In this document: positions 1-13,369 of the stretch, piece after piece
Numbering within the stretch: position 1 is the first letter of the stretch
How the letters are laid out: each line of letters opens with the position of its first letter
Assembly (NCBI GenBank): GCA_010405405.1
Contig: MU004233.1
Coordinates: 1,962,539-2,026,538 of the forward strand
Reading direction: 5' to 3'
Origin: Microthyrium microscopicum
Lineage: Eukaryota; Ascomycota; Dothideomycetes; Microthyriales; Microthyriaceae
DNA length: 64,000 bases
Made by a program: the position numbers and the translations under genes
Notes under the pieces: model-generated
What the model saw: only the letters and a program-made list of their open reading frames with translations
What the model was told of the DNA's origin: nothing
Database searches by the model: none

Positions 1-3000
1 TTATAAAGGTTGCTTAATTAGCAAGTTGTCTTATTTATATTTAGTTAGAGCTCTATTATAATATTAAAGAGTAAGATTAAAAGAACGTAACTATAGTTAA
101 GTTACTATGCTTCTATTTATACGTTTAGAGGATATAAAGTAATATTATTTCGTAGAGTTAACTATTCTTCCTTTATTATACTTTAAATAAGCTTCTTGTT
201 TTCTAATTAGTCTTTATTAAGTTTTTTCTTCCTTACCTAATTAATTAATTAATTAATTAATTAATTAATTAGGTAAGTTGTTTATTATAATAGCTATAGT
301 CTTACTAACTATATAGAGATAGCTACTCTAATTATTAACGCTTTTAATAATACTATTAGCTTTAATAGTTATATCCTTATTATTATTACTTCTCCTTATA
401 TATACGTTATTAACTATAATACTTCTTAATCTTATTTACTTACTACGTACGAGATAGCTATATATAAGGTTTACTAGAACGATATAAATAAGAGCTTTTA
501 TCTTTTTAATTAAGTTCTACTTTATTATTAGAATAATATTATTTATAACCCTTATCTTTATTTACTAACTACTTTCTAATATAAGAAGGTATATATAGTT
601 ATTAACTATTATAATCTATAAAACTATACTTTATTTAAGGTATTTTATATTAATTAGACTATACGTACTTTCTTAGTCTTTCTTAATTTATACTAACGTA
701 TTTATAAAGTAAGGCCCTTTATATTATAGTTAACTATTCTTCTAACTTCTTTAATAAGTGTCTTAACTTATTAAATGCCTCTTTTAAGGGGTTTACTAAT
801 AATTTATAGCTTAATGTTTATAGTATTATAATTTATTAGAGCTTCCTTAATATAATTTAGTTAACTAGTAGTTAAGCTAGTTATTTTAAAGCCTTAGATA
901 TTTATTATATGAATATTCTATAATTCTTTACTAAAAATAAGTAGAATAAAATTTATAAAAAGTAGTATTATACTTATTATATTAGCTATTCTAATTTAAA
1001 GAATTAGCTATAATATATAAGTTACGTTTAGCTTCTAAGATTTTATAATAATATATATTTAAACTATGTCTATAATAATAATATTAACTTAGATAAGAAG
1101 TATTTTTATAATAATAAGAAGAAGATCGCTAAGGAGGATAAGAATTCTTTACTATTAACTATCTATTTTAGTCTTTCTATTTCCTAAGGTATTACTTAAG
1201 TTTATCTTTCTTAGTAGTAGAGGTTTATTAAGTATATCTTATTTTTTTAGTTTTCTTATATTTTTATAATTTTCTAGTTTTATTTAGTAAGAAAGAGAGT
1301 CTTAGTATAAATAAAAGAAAAGTATTTTTATATATAGGTTATAGATAGTATTTTTAATTATATCTCTATAAAGTTAATTATTATAATAGAAGAGCTAGTT
1401 TTTAATTTTAGTTATACTTAAAGAATAGACTAGTTTAGTACTAATTTTTTATAATTATCTTATATATATTTTATTTTCTTTATCTATTTTATATAGGCTT
1501 TTAACTATTTAATAAAGTTAATTAGTTCTTTTATTATATTTAAATAACTTATCTATTTAATAATATAGACTATATAAAGTTTACTCTTTATTATCTTCTT
1601 ATATTTTTTAGTTATAATTTTTTCTATTAGTTATTCCTTTTATTTCTCTTTGTCTAAGTTCTTAACTAAGATTAGTAGTAAATAAAAATTATTAGCGTTT
1701 TAACTTAGAAATAGGTTATTTATTACTAGTCTAAGTAGGTTAATATAGAATTTCTTAATTTTTTATAGCATATTTAGTATAATTATATATAAGCTTACTA
1801 CTTTTATAACTTAGAACTTAGAGTAATAATAATTAAACTTCTTTTTTACTTATTTAGTCTTAGTATTTTTTAAGTCTAGCTAGACCTAATTACTAACTTT
1901 ATACTTAGGCGTTTAGATTTTTATTTAGTTAGCTTATTCTTATATTTTTTTTTAGGTAAAGGTTATAGTATTTTAAGCCTATTTTATAGCTTTTAAAATT
2001 ATATAAGTAGTTTTTTTCTTTTTCTTTTTTAAAGTATCTTTTTATTTAGATAAGAGAGCTTACTTAAGGAAGTTTAAGAAGGTAGAGTTTTTAAAGCTAT
2101 AGGATAAAAAGAAGAGTAAAAGTTTTATTATAAATAAGTATTATAAGTTAAGTATAAGTTAAAGTATTAGTATTAGTAAGAATTAGTTTAATTATATATA
2201 ATTTATATATATTTATACTTTAGCTTTAATATCTAAGTTTTATTATTCTATAAAGCTATTTATTTAAGGATAAAATATAATTAATAGCTATAGCTTTATT
2301 TATAGTAACGTATAGAACTTTATTTAGAAGTCTCTTATAAATACTAAATTATAATTATAGATAATTACGTTAGGAATACTATAAAGGAAATAGACGTATT
2401 ATAAGAAAATAGCTATAATATCTTTAGCTTCTCTTTAAGTAAGAAGGATTAGGATTACTTTTTTACTTAGCTAATTAGTAATAACTATTAAGATTATATA
2501 TTTATTTAATAGAGGAAGGTTTATTATAAAATTTATAAATAGTTCTTACTATTATTAGCTTAGAATAGGTAAAGGCTTTAAGAAGCCTCTTTTCTATTTA
2601 TAACTAATCTTTAATTAGCTATATATACTATAATTTCTTATAAAACGTTTTATATTAGCTATAATTTTAAGTTAAAAAAAGTATAGCTATAGAGCTTAAT
2701 AAGTACTTTTATAGCTAGGATAGCCTTAGGTTAAGGATATATAAGCTACTTATAGTATTATTATTTATAGAAGTTCTAAATTTAAGATTTATAGTTATCC
2801 TTTTTAGTAAAAGTAATCCTTACTATTAATTAAGTAGTTAGGAATAGAGATCTTAATATCTATAATTAATAGAGGAAACTTTTATCTACTAGCTTTAATT
2901 ATTTAATAGGCTACTTAATAAGTATTATTAGCTTATACTACCTTATTTTATTAGGTTACTAATAGTTTAGAAACGTTTAGTATTAGTAGTAGTAAATTAG

Positions 3001-6000
3001 AAATTAAAGCTTTATTAGTTAGTAGAGTCTTTACTAATTTATCTTTAATTACTATAGAAAGGATAGTAATATAAATAAGTAAAGCTTATAGTAGTTTAAG
3101 TAATTAATCTCTTTAGATATAAAGTAATTAGAAAGTTTTAGCCTAGATTCTTTTATTAGCTATATTTTAAGATATATCTTATTTATAATAAGAAAGACTA
3201 TCTATTATACTATTCTATAAACCTAGTTAGTACTTAATTATTATATTATACTTTATAAGTTTAATAGACTATTAGACGTACTTTTTTATAAGCTTTTATA
3301 GTTTTATAAAATATTTTAAGTTCTTATAATTAGATATTATTTTAAATTTCTCTATTACTTATAACTTTAAGTTCTATTCTTTTAGAGTAAGTATAATTAT
3401 AAGTATCTTTTTATTATAAATTAGGTAGTTACTTTAAGTAAAATTATACTTTTTAGAGAAATAGACTACTAGTTAAAACTTACCTATTTTATTCTTTTAT
3501 ACTAGTATAGCTCTTAAAGAATAACTAAAAAAGTTAGTATAGATAAAAGTCTTTCTATTATAGTTAAATAAGGCTAGTATTTAGTTAGTAGTAAAGAGCT
3601 ATTTTAGTTCTTTAAATATAGCTTTCTTTAAGTCTTTAAATAAGAAGAGAATATCCTTCTAAGTAAGTTAAATAAGAGATTTTATAATTATTTAAAAGTT
3701 TAGTATAAACTTATAATAGAAGTTAGTAAAGCTAAAGAAAGCTTAAACTCTATAAACGTTCTTAAGAGCTTTTTATTCTTAGATTACTTTAACTTTAGCT
3801 AAGTCTATTAAGATTCTTTATTTAGCCTTAATAATATAGCTTAAATATATTATCTAAGTAGTTATAAATTTATACTTCTAGATATTAAGATAGAGTCTTA
3901 CTTTTTATAGCTACTTAAGGACTTTATAAACGTAGGCCTTATATTACTTTCTAGTACCTAAGCTAAAGATTAAGATATTATTTAAGTATATAGAAACGTA
4001 ATTATCTAAGATATCTTAAAGGGTAGAGTTAATAAATCTTTAAAAGGTACTTAGAGTATTTAATAATCTAAATAGTATTATTATTTATTTAAATAAGCTA
4101 TATTATATCTAAAAAACTATCTTTTACTTATTACCTTTATATATCTAAATCTTATAGAATACTTAAGATATATCTAGCTTAGTAAACTATTATGCTTTTC
4201 TTAAAGCGTTTAGTATTTTATAGATAAGTAGTAAGAAGTAATAGTTCTTTATAGTTAACTTATTTAATATATAGTAGTTATAATAAAACTAAATTAATCT
4301 ATTTACTTTATAAATAAAGAGAACTAGTACTTTAGTAAGTAAGTTATTTATTTAAATAAACCTACTTTCTAGTAGATTATTAAGGATTCTTTTAAGGGCT
4401 AGTAATTTATCCTAATTTATAAAGTATAATATCTATTAAGGTAACTAAGGTTCTTTTCTATTAGCGTTTAGGATTAAGTTAATTTTATAGTCTATAGAAA
4501 AGCCTTAAATAAGTAGCTATTTATTAGCTAGCTCTTTTTAAAAAAGGTTAAGGTAATCTAAATACTATTTAGAAAGCTTTTTATAAGAGTTAATATACTT
4601 CTTTAAAGTAAGGACTTTTTATAAGTTATAAAGACTTATAGTAAAGACTTATATAATTAGTATTAAGCCTTTTTAAGACTATTTTACCTATTTTCTAACT
4701 TATTAAGTAAGCATTCTAAATACTATAGCTCTAATTACTATATAGTTATACTTCTTTTAAGAAGTCTTTAAACTTATAATTATATAACTTATTTCGTTAA
4801 AGACTAGCTTCTTAGGTTTTATATAAAGAATAATATCTTATTTCTTTATCTAAGGTAGGCTAAAGATTATATTATAGCTTAAAGTCTTTTTTATTATAAA
4901 GGCTTAAATAGTTTCTTTATAGCCTTTAATATTAATCTTTATAATTACTATTTTATAAATTTCTTTAGCTTTATTATTTATTTCTTTAATAAGAATTACT
5001 TAAGGTAGCAATATATATTTAAGTTTATATCTTTAAGTAAAGTAAAGACTTATAAAAGAATAGGTTAAGTAGCTACTATTAATAAAGCTTATATATAAAG
5101 AAAGTTAATTTACTATTAAAGATATTAAAAAGGGCTCTATAACTATATTTTAAGTAAAGAACTTTTAACGCTATTTTAAAATAATATTTTTATAATTTTT
5201 TAGTTTAGTATTACGTCTTTAATCTAAGTTTACTAGTTTTCTAATTCTATATTAGTAACGTTATATAAATTATTATAAGAGTTATTATTTTTTAGCTAAG
5301 TAGTAGTAGTCTTTACTAGCTAGCTACTCTAAGGAACGTTTAAAGTATTAATAGTACTAGCCTAGAATCTACTAGTATTATCTTATAGACGTTTACTTTT
5401 AGTAGTACTTTCTCTACCTTATTCTTATTTATAGCTAGCTTAACTATAGAAAAGATTCTAACTTCTAGATAATACTTAGGGCGTCTATTTATAATTCTAA
5501 ATCTTATAATTAGCTAAGCTATAGTAAAAATAAAGGTTATTTTACTTATAGTAGTTATGCTAGGCTTAGCTAGCTTTAACCTAGATATCTTTTATTACGT
5601 CTAGGTTTTAATTCCTAGATAATTAACTCTACTAAGTATTTATTTTAGTACTTAGTTCTCTTAGGCTATAATAACTTATATAAGCTTAAACTATTTAATC
5701 CTAAGTTTTTAAAGCTTCTTAAGTAAAGATATCTAAATTATTAGGCTAGAGGTAAGTAATTAAAGCTATTCTAAGACTAGAATCTATAGTATTTTCTAAG
5801 AATTATATCTAAATAGAGGTAACCTAAAATTATACTCTAGTATAGATAAGATATTACTAAAACTTAGCTTAAAAGATTCTTTATTCTTTGCCTCTTTATT
5901 AGATTCTTTAAAGGTTTATTAAAGCTCTTATTTCTTTATATAGGTTATAAAAGAGAAGGTCTATTTATTCTATAAATTTACTAAAACTTATAATGCTATA

Positions 6001-7135
6001 GCTAGTAGAATTCTAAATTTAAGAAAGGACTTATTAAGTAGTATCTTTTATAAGCTAGCTAAATATATAGTAGATTTAAGTATAGTTATTTATATAAATT
6101 TATTTATTAATATATAATTTTGCTTTAATTATTTAGCAAAAACTAGAATAAAGGGTTAAGTCCTTATATAAATATTATTTTAGGTTTAGGAGAGTTAGTT
6201 AGAAATTTTGTAATAGTAGTTAAAGTAGCTTATATTAAATAGCTAAAAGATTTATTAAAGAAGATAGAAGAAGAGTTACTAATCTAGCTATTATAATTAA
6301 AGTCTAAGGAGGATTAGCTTATAAAATTAGAAGAGAATAGTAGCTATAGTTAGAAGTTTCTCTAATAAAGAGTATAGTTAGTATTAAAGAAAGAGTTATA
6401 CTAAGTATTATAGATTTTTTCTAGAGTTATTTTTATTCTTATTATTACTATTAAGTTAGCATCTTATAGGCAATATTATTTACTTATTATATAAGGATCT
6501 TACTACTAGTATAAATATTAGTAAGCTATTTATTCTAGCTATTAACTTAGGCTTAGAGTTTAACGTAGACTACTATAATCTATTATATATTTTTATTTAA
6601 TTATATATAAATTTTATTAGTTAACCTATTTAGTTATTATAAAGCTTATTTATAACTAGTAGTAGTTATATATAATTATAAAATAGATAAATTAAGTATA
6701 TTATTAAGTAGTAAAATACTATTTATTACTTATTATAAGCTATTATTAGTTACCTTCTAGGATATATCTAAGTAGTTCTATAGCTTTATCTATTATTAGT
6801 TAATATATATAAAGTATACTTTTACGTTCTTATAAATAAAGCCCTTAAAGAACGTTTCTCTATCCTATCTAGTAATTATTAGGTAAGAAAGATTTTAGTT
6901 TACTATTCTAATTATTTATTAATAAATAGAGAAAGAGTAGGTAAAAAGAAGAGTTAGTTTTAAAGTTACTTAATATTATAGATTAGATAATAAAGAGATA
7001 AGTTATATTATAAGCCTACTAAATAGGAAGGTAACTTAGAGAGAAAAAAGAGTTAAGAGACTCTTTAATCAAGGTATTTATATATAATAGGGGTAGCCCA
7101 AACGGGTATAGCTTTAGGGGGTTTAACCCCTAACA
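1..7135 (-). mobile_element. RIP-degraded Ty3/Gypsy chromovirus-type LTR retrotransposon, partial (runs off the left edge)
   Basis: This is an AT-rich, stop-riddled copy of the same family as the element at 28551-36138, in the opposite orientation. Its 5' LTR is at 6974-7135. Reverse-transcriptase-like sequence, including the region of the Y-x-D-D type motif, lies near 3960-4010 on the minus strand. An (AATT)n tract at about 236-271 matches a tract that sits about 530 bp before the 3' LTR in the other copy, so roughly 450 bp of this element should lie left of the window. It is a fossil with very many breaks. Its age cannot be read from divergence, because RIP can cause this many transitions in few sexual cycles. 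Confidence 0.85.
6974..7135 (-). repeat. 5' LTR (162 bp) of the left retroelement
   Basis: This 162-bp repeat is the reverse complement of the LTRs at 28551-28712 and 35977-36138. In element orientation it starts TGTTAGGGG and ends with the degraded equivalent of ATAACA. The TG start is preserved here, which fixes the LTR boundary for the other two copies. The matching 3' LTR lies outside the window. Confidence 0.88.
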
Positions 7136-8167
7136 TCTTTTTTAAATTTAAATTCTTATATTAGCTATAACTCTATAACTAGTCTAGCTAGATAAAATCT
7201 AAGACTAGATTTAGATTCCTTAACACTAGAGCTATAAAATAGTATATAAAACGTTCTATATTTCTTATATTTAGCTATATTTAAATATCTTAGCGACTCC
7301 TTAGCGACTTCCTTAAGTTACTTAAGTATTAACTTAAATAACTTAAGTATTTTATATTAAGGATTTAGACTCAATTTAGGTAAAAAATACCATGATTAGT
7401 ACTTAATTTAGACTAGTGCCTGCTAACTAAAAGACTAACTTGAGTCAGATTAGTCGACTCTGAGTCGAGTTAAACTTGAGCAAAGAGTGAGTCGGATGCC
7501 AACACTGCGCGTCATCGCGTGGTAAACACATTCCGGACTCCACAGACTCCACATTCTCGCGGCTCTCAACATCGTCAAAAAAAGGGGCGGTCGGCCATCC
7601 CGGCATTTTGGAATTACACATTCTTTTGGGACAAGATCTGCTTGGGAAATACGAGAAGTCGACGACTGATCTCGTCATACTCCAACTACACATCATGGCT
7701 TGAAGTTTCCAGGACTGACATGATGTTCATCTACTCCGTATCCTTCGACATCATGGTATGATATCAAGCTATATCATCAAACTGTTCGGTTTGCGTTCAA
7801 TGCCAACTTGAAGAAGCGTTTGAAAAACACCCTGCATTGTGGCTGCAAGTCTGCATCGAAGGCAGGTCCTAGTATTTATAAACCTCATCTTACCTGGCTA
7901 GCAACTGTCAACATCCTGTTGACAGGTGGATACCCAACTTCCAAGAAGGTACTGTTGACGCGACTAGTAGCGACCATGGAGAATTTTGACACACTACAGA
8001 GCATGGACAGTGAACTAGTTCGAGACGACATACCGTGCTTCAATGTCGAAGACACAATATTTAGCCAGTCGCGCCTAGCACATCAACTACTACATCTCTT
8101 TCATTCTCTATACTTTTCGCTCGTTCAAGTCGCTCTTTAGCAGTCATTCGTTTCGAAAGCTTCAATC
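7136..8167. other. AT-rich remnant (7136-7440), then promoter region of the deacetylase gene
   Basis: From 7136 to about 7440 the sequence is AT-rich like the retroelement but outside its LTR, so it is either an older repeat or RIP that spread from the element. Composition becomes ordinary at about 7440, where a TGAGTCA site (7441-7447, a Gcn4/CPC1-type core) occurs. The rest is the 5' region of the gene starting at 8168. Short open frames here show no coding character. Confidence 0.5.
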
Positions 8168-11100
8168 ATGAAGACCCAACACTCGTTTATTTTGCAGTTA
8201 CTGCTTGTTTTGACTTTGTTCTCTGTACTGATATCGGCTGCTGCTGCGAAGCCAAAAACCTCCTCAAGCTCATCTAAGAAGTTGACCTCGTCGTCTACGA
8301 AGACATCGTCGTCGTCTAAAAAGACTTCGTCCTCCACTAAGACATCATCGTCTATTAAAACATCGTCCTCTATCAAACCTTCGTCGTCCTCTGTGAAGAC
8401 TTCGTCCAAAACGTCACTAGTCACGTCAACGCTACAGACCTCAGCTCTGTCCAAACCTGAGTCGTCTGTGTCAAGTTCGCCATCGGCTTCAATCTCTGGA
8501 TCAGCTACCATATCTGAGTCAACTTCATCCAGCTCTGCTCCAGCGATACTAGTTTCAGCAGTATCATCTTCATGCGGGCTAGCGGGCTATGATGGTATGC
8601 ATTCCATTGCCTTGCTAATACCCTTCTATGCTAACATTTGTTTCTACAGCCCAGAATCCTGCTGCATTCTACTATAATGGAAACGTAGCTGATACCACTA
8701 GCTGTGCGGCTATCTGTTCTTCACAGTCAACTTGCAAGTGCGTAAACCGCTGATATACTAATGAAGCCAACTTCTAATCATTACAACAGATCATTCGCTT
8801 TTGGCGGTAGTGGCACAGAATGTCTTACTTACGAAGCCATTGTCTCTGGAAACTTCGACGCTAACTCAGCAAGTCCTTATTACTTCTATGATATAACATG
8901 CTCATTTGCAACCTCGAGCTCTTTAGCAAGTTCGTCTAGCACAGTTTCATCATTTTCATCAGCATCTATCTCGTCATCAGCTACACTTTCGAGCTCAGCT
9001 ACAATTTCGACATTTGCCACAACCTCGACGACATCGAACTCGACGGTCTCAAGCTCAGCGGTAGCAAACTCAACAGTCTTAAGCTCGACATCAGCCTCAT
9101 CCTCATCCACATCTAGCGCAGCCACAGCAACCATCGCCGCAACAATTCTAGTCATATCCACTGATACGACCAGTGCATACGATGCTTACTCAGGCCTCAA
9201 TGCTCATGGAATACCATACGAGCTACTCATTGTGCCTTCAGGAGGCGCAGCTCTGCCTACTCTTAACTCATCCACTTCGAGCGCTAATTATGGAGGTATC
9301 ATAACACTGAGCGAACCAGCTGGTCTGACAACTGATCAATGGAACACAATGTACTCATATCAGGAAGCCTTTGGAGTTCGAATGGTTCGACTAACAGCGG
9401 ATCCATCAGGAGGTGGTGATGGTTCTAGTTTTGGTTCGTTACCTACTCTGGTCCACTTTTTCGTTCTACGGTTATACTAATGTTTGCTCATCATGTAGGA
9501 ACCACAGGTGCAAACGGAGATTCTGGCTGCTGTGGTGATAATGTTGAGCAGCTTGTATCTTTCACCAACACTACTGCGTTTCCAACTGCAGGTCTTGTCG
9601 AGTACGTAATCCAAATTGATACGTGGCGATCAATTGACTAACAATGCTCAGAAACCAAGGACGCAGTACTTTGAATATTTGGCATACTCCAGCCATCATT
9701 ACAGACGCCTCAAGCACTATCGAAATTGCCAAATTTGCGCCCAGCTCTGATGGCACCTTTGCTTCTGATACTGTGGCCGCTGTTATTAACACCAATGGCA
9801 AACGGCAGCAAATGGTCTGGTTTATAGAATTTGCTACTGACTGGTCGCTCACCTCCAACTTTATTATGCATGCTCACATCCAGTGGGTAACCCGTGGTCT
9901 ATGTAAGTCATACGAAAAGAAAAACGTACTGTACCACAATGAGTTCTAACATCTTGACCACAGTCATCGGTCAACGACGCATTCTTTTCAACAGTCAAAT
10001 CGATGATGTTCATCTCGAAACAGAGTTATACTATCCCTCGGATACACCCACGTGGTTCCGACTTCGAACCTCCGATTTGGATGCCCACGTGGCCTGGATG
10101 GCAGACCTTAACTCTCGTCTACCAGCTGGCTCTCTGTATCGCATTGAGCTAGGTCACAATGGCAATGGAAATGTCGAATACGCCACCCTCAACGACACTT
10201 CAGGAACCATTTGTACCCCGGAGACCTGGGTTCAGTACACTGGCACAAACTACGTCCCAACAGATCTCGAATTTCAGAAAACACTTGGAGCAGGCATCAG
10301 CATTTGGCCAACTACCCCTACATATCTTGAATGGAGTATGGAATGCTTGGCCCTCGATGAGCTTTTGAGCTGGTTCCTAGTCGCCGAAAACAGAGATGCA
10401 TTCAGCCATCTGTCTCATACATTCACTCACGAGAACGAAGATAATGTGACGTACTCGGATGTCGTCAATGAGATTCAGTATAATCAAGCGTGGCTTAGCA
10501 AGGTTGGATTCACCAGTGCGGCTTATTACTCACCAAATGGTATCATCCCGCCTGCTATTACCGGTCTACACAACGGAGATGCTCTTCAAGCTTGGTCAGA
10601 TAATGGTATCATTCACGCTGTTGGTGATTCTAGCCGACCAGTGCTTTATAATCCGGTAAGCAGCGATCTCTTCAATCATAGTATACTATGCTAACTAGCC
10701 GTTTTCAGATTAACGAGTACTGGCCTCTCATCACCAATGTTTCTGCCAATGGATTTGATGGAATGACTGTCGTTCCACGCTGGAGTAAGTATACCATGAT
10801 TCCCTCCCAGAAGTCGGTCTAACCTTGCCTAGCATTCCCAATTTACTTTGACTGTGATAATGTCGCTTGCAACTTGGTAGAGTGGGATGATACTGCCGGT
10901 GGAGATGGTAGCTTAACCGATCTACAATCCTACCTCCAAGAGGGATGGACCAAGGAATTATTGGGCCTCAAACAAGATCCGTAAGCTGCTTTGAAACATC
11001 AACAGCAGGCTGTGGACTAACCATGATTTAGATACATGTTTCATCAGGCCAATCTTCGACACGGAGACACTCAGGAGGTGACTATCGGACCCGTCTCTGG

Positions 11101-11610
11101 GTATCTGTCACTGTTGCAGATCTTTGTCGAGACTGTGCTTCAAGAGTTGACCAGATTGTAAGTTTTCACCTTATCTCCATCCTCATATGATCTCTCTTCA
11201 TTTACCACTCATACCCAAGCACAATTGCTAACTTACTACGATAGAACTACCTGGCCAGTCATCACCAAGAAGCACGATGACACTGCCGTCGCTTTCCTCA
11301 ACAGAATGGCACAAGAGTAAGTTACTACCCATCTCACCTCCTTTCATCGTCCTTTTGTACTAACAATATTCCCAGTCAATGCCTACCTGCAATGACCTAT
11401 TCCATCGCCAACAACACAATTACCAGCGTCAACGTTGTTGCAAAGCAAGGCTGGTGCAATGTTGCCATCCCAGTCACTTTCCCAGTGGCAGCAACAGCTG
11501 TCGGCGCAACAGCTACGGCCGAGCAGCTTGGATCTGATCCTCTGACTCTATGGACTGAAGTGGGGTCCAGTACTGTATCATTCTCATTGAGCGAGCCGAT
11601 AGCATTGTAG
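8168..11610 (+). CDS. agd3-like: Secreted Agd3-like polysaccharide deacetylase (CE18 family), 11 exons
   Basis: This is probably an extracellular metal-dependent deacetylase related to Aspergillus fumigatus Agd3, which de-N-acetylates galactosaminogalactan. The proposed exons are 8168-8594, 8650-8737, 8790-9433, 9499-9601, 9652-9902, 9964-10655, 10709-10784, 10833-10980, 11032-11157, 11245-11316 and 11376-11610. All phases agree and the product is 953 aa. A signal peptide is followed by a Ser/Thr/Lys-rich stretch, a small Cys-rich PAN/WSC-like stretch (about 140-215), a second Ser/Thr linker, and the Agd3-type region from about 285 to the end. The deacetylase residues fit the family: Asp in FNSQIDD (about 513-519) and the H-x3-H of SHTFTH (about 656/660), then GLHNGDAL. 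The 3' end converges on the PTH11-like gene. No partner genes of a GAG cluster are adjacent, so the substrate is inferred. The exon model is by eye. Confidence 0.87.
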
Positions 11611-12299
11611 GATCTGTAGCATTGAGCATTGCATGGAAGGAAGCGCTGGTATTGGACGGCATGAGCTCTTTTGTCCTTTGGCAAATGAAGGTCTTGCGAG
11701 TTATTTAAACTGTGGAACTCTATCACAGTCTGTAAGTAAACATAATGGATATTGTTACATACTAGTAGTTGTATAAATCATAGTAACTACGATCAATCTT
11801 GTATGAAATAACGATAGCCATAACTGATCTAGAGCAATCGGGTTATTTGTTGGACCAAAAAGTGTTTTGCCCTTCTACTCCATATCAAAAGTCAGTATTA
11901 GGGCGACGTCCACAGCAAAGCCATCTCCTACTTCTAATCTATCTCTACCGCACTCTCATATCCCTTCATATCGTCATACATGGGCAAAAGACGGAAGAGA
12001 AAAAACGAAAGATTGGGTCAAGTAATGTTTCATTGAAGAAACTGCATGTGTGGGCTCCCTTTACCAAAATAAAACTCAACAATGGAAGGGCATTGGCTAG
12101 TTCTTCAGGAAGACTAGCAGATAATGATTCTCCAATAAGCGAATGACTGTAAAGGTGCACAAAAGAGCGGGATAGGATCGTCAAGAAAAATGGTAGTTAC
12201 CGATCTAATGTTTGTAATACCGTGAATATAATATAAGAACTTTGTCATCTGTAAGCCGATGTAGAAAGGGGAGTTCTCCTCAATAGCTTAAAAATAAAG
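11611..12299. other. Convergent 3' intergenic region with one copy of a 40-bp hairpin repeat
   Basis: This lies between the stop codons of the deacetylase and the membrane-protein gene. No gene is supported. It contains 12015-12054, which matches a sequence just downstream of the tRNA-Lys in inverted orientation (see the repeat entries). Confidence 0.6.
12015..12054 (-). repeat. 40-bp dispersed hairpin repeat, copy 1
   Basis: It matches 14515-14554 in inverted orientation at 37 of 40 positions. Read on the minus strand it has a GTTTC / GAAAC stem around a TTCAAT loop. The other copy has GCTTC / GAAGC, so two of the three differences form a compensatory base-pair change. No tRNA is next to this copy. 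Confidence 0.7.
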
Positions 12300-13369
12300 T
12301 TATGCTTGTTCAGTTTCGTCCTCAACAGGTGGCAAGGCTGGTGTTTTATTCCAAACTGATCCCGAAATGCTTCCTTGAGCAATGGTGGATGCATTGCTCA
12401 TTCTTGTGCTTCCGCCTGTCTTCTGTGTTATTTTCAGCGTCTTTGCAACCAGCGGGCGTAGAGTTCCCAGACAACCCCCGATGACGAATAAAGCCGGCTC
12501 AATGGCAGAAACAAGTGCCCCAACGGTGCCTGTCTGAGGAGCCTCCACATCGTAAATGTCGCTTAGTCGTACTAATCGAACGATCGTAGCGATCAAACCA
12601 CCCACGCCGAGCAACAGAATGCCCGAAACGGTCAATTTGGTCCGAACATTCATTGATGGGGTGATGATCACATGCCGCAATGGTAATGCAACTACGATCA
12701 GGTCGAACGCCATGCTTGTTGTGACCTGCAAGTATTGTAGAATAGTGTCGGCCTTTTCAGAGTGGCATTTTTGAGGCTGGGTAAACAAAACAATGGCATA
12801 ATGTTGAGGCACGCCACAAAAAAAGAGGAAGAAGAAAAAGTGTACGGTTCCAAGTACGGTCGTAACCAGGACTGCCGAGTAAAGAATGAGGCGCTCCCAA
12901 GTAGCAGTTAGGAGGCGGAGGAATTGGAACCCGAGGGACAGCTTGAGGAAAATGTATTCCAGGATGAAAAATAGAATCATGATATGCATCAACTAGTCGT
13001 ATAAGCCAAAATCATTGAAAGAGACTGTAATGTACCTTCATATAATTTAAAGCCTCCGGGAAGCTAAGCCTCGAAGTGATGTGTGGAGCTAGTTCATGCA
13101 TTATCAAAAGGAAGATACAGCCGGCTGTGAGTAGTAGCTATTAAAATATATGAGTATGGCGTGATAGGGAGAGGGAATCTAGGAGATAGATATCATACCA
13201 CTGATAGTCCCATGAACCAATCATCCAGACCGAAAGATCGAACAACAAAGGCTCTGACGTATACTCTGAGAAAAAACAGTGGCCATATAAGGACCAGTGT
13301 GATGACTGCTGTTATAGAGATTGCCCACGCCAGTACATTGTCGGATGAGTATGTGATTCCAGGGGCCAT
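12300..13369 (-). CDS. PTH11/SAT4-like rhodopsin-domain integral membrane protein, 3 exons
   Basis: The predicted product is 321 aa from exons 13369-13199, 13137-13036 and 12992-12300 (minus strand). All junctions are phase 0 and the introns are 61 and 43 nt. It starts MAPGITYSSDNVLAW and has about seven hydrophobic segments. Family hallmarks are the F-G-L-D-D-W motif at the end of TM2, the E-Y-x-F-L-K-L-S segment, a C-H-S-x-K-A-D-type loop, and the DIYDVE loop before the last helices. These place it in the fungal rhodopsin/SAT4 domain family, which includes PTH11-like receptors. It lacks the N-terminal CFEM domain of true Pth11, so receptor function is inference. The 43-nt intron is short for the group but keeps frame. 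The tail (about 285-321) is polar. Confidence 0.85.

Noticed and set aside
8137-8511. Acidic 124-aa antisense frame over the deacetylase N-terminus (and a similar one at 8886-9161)
   Set aside because: It is the complement of Ser-rich codons (TCG/TCC/TCT reading as Glu/Asp), so it is a composition shadow.
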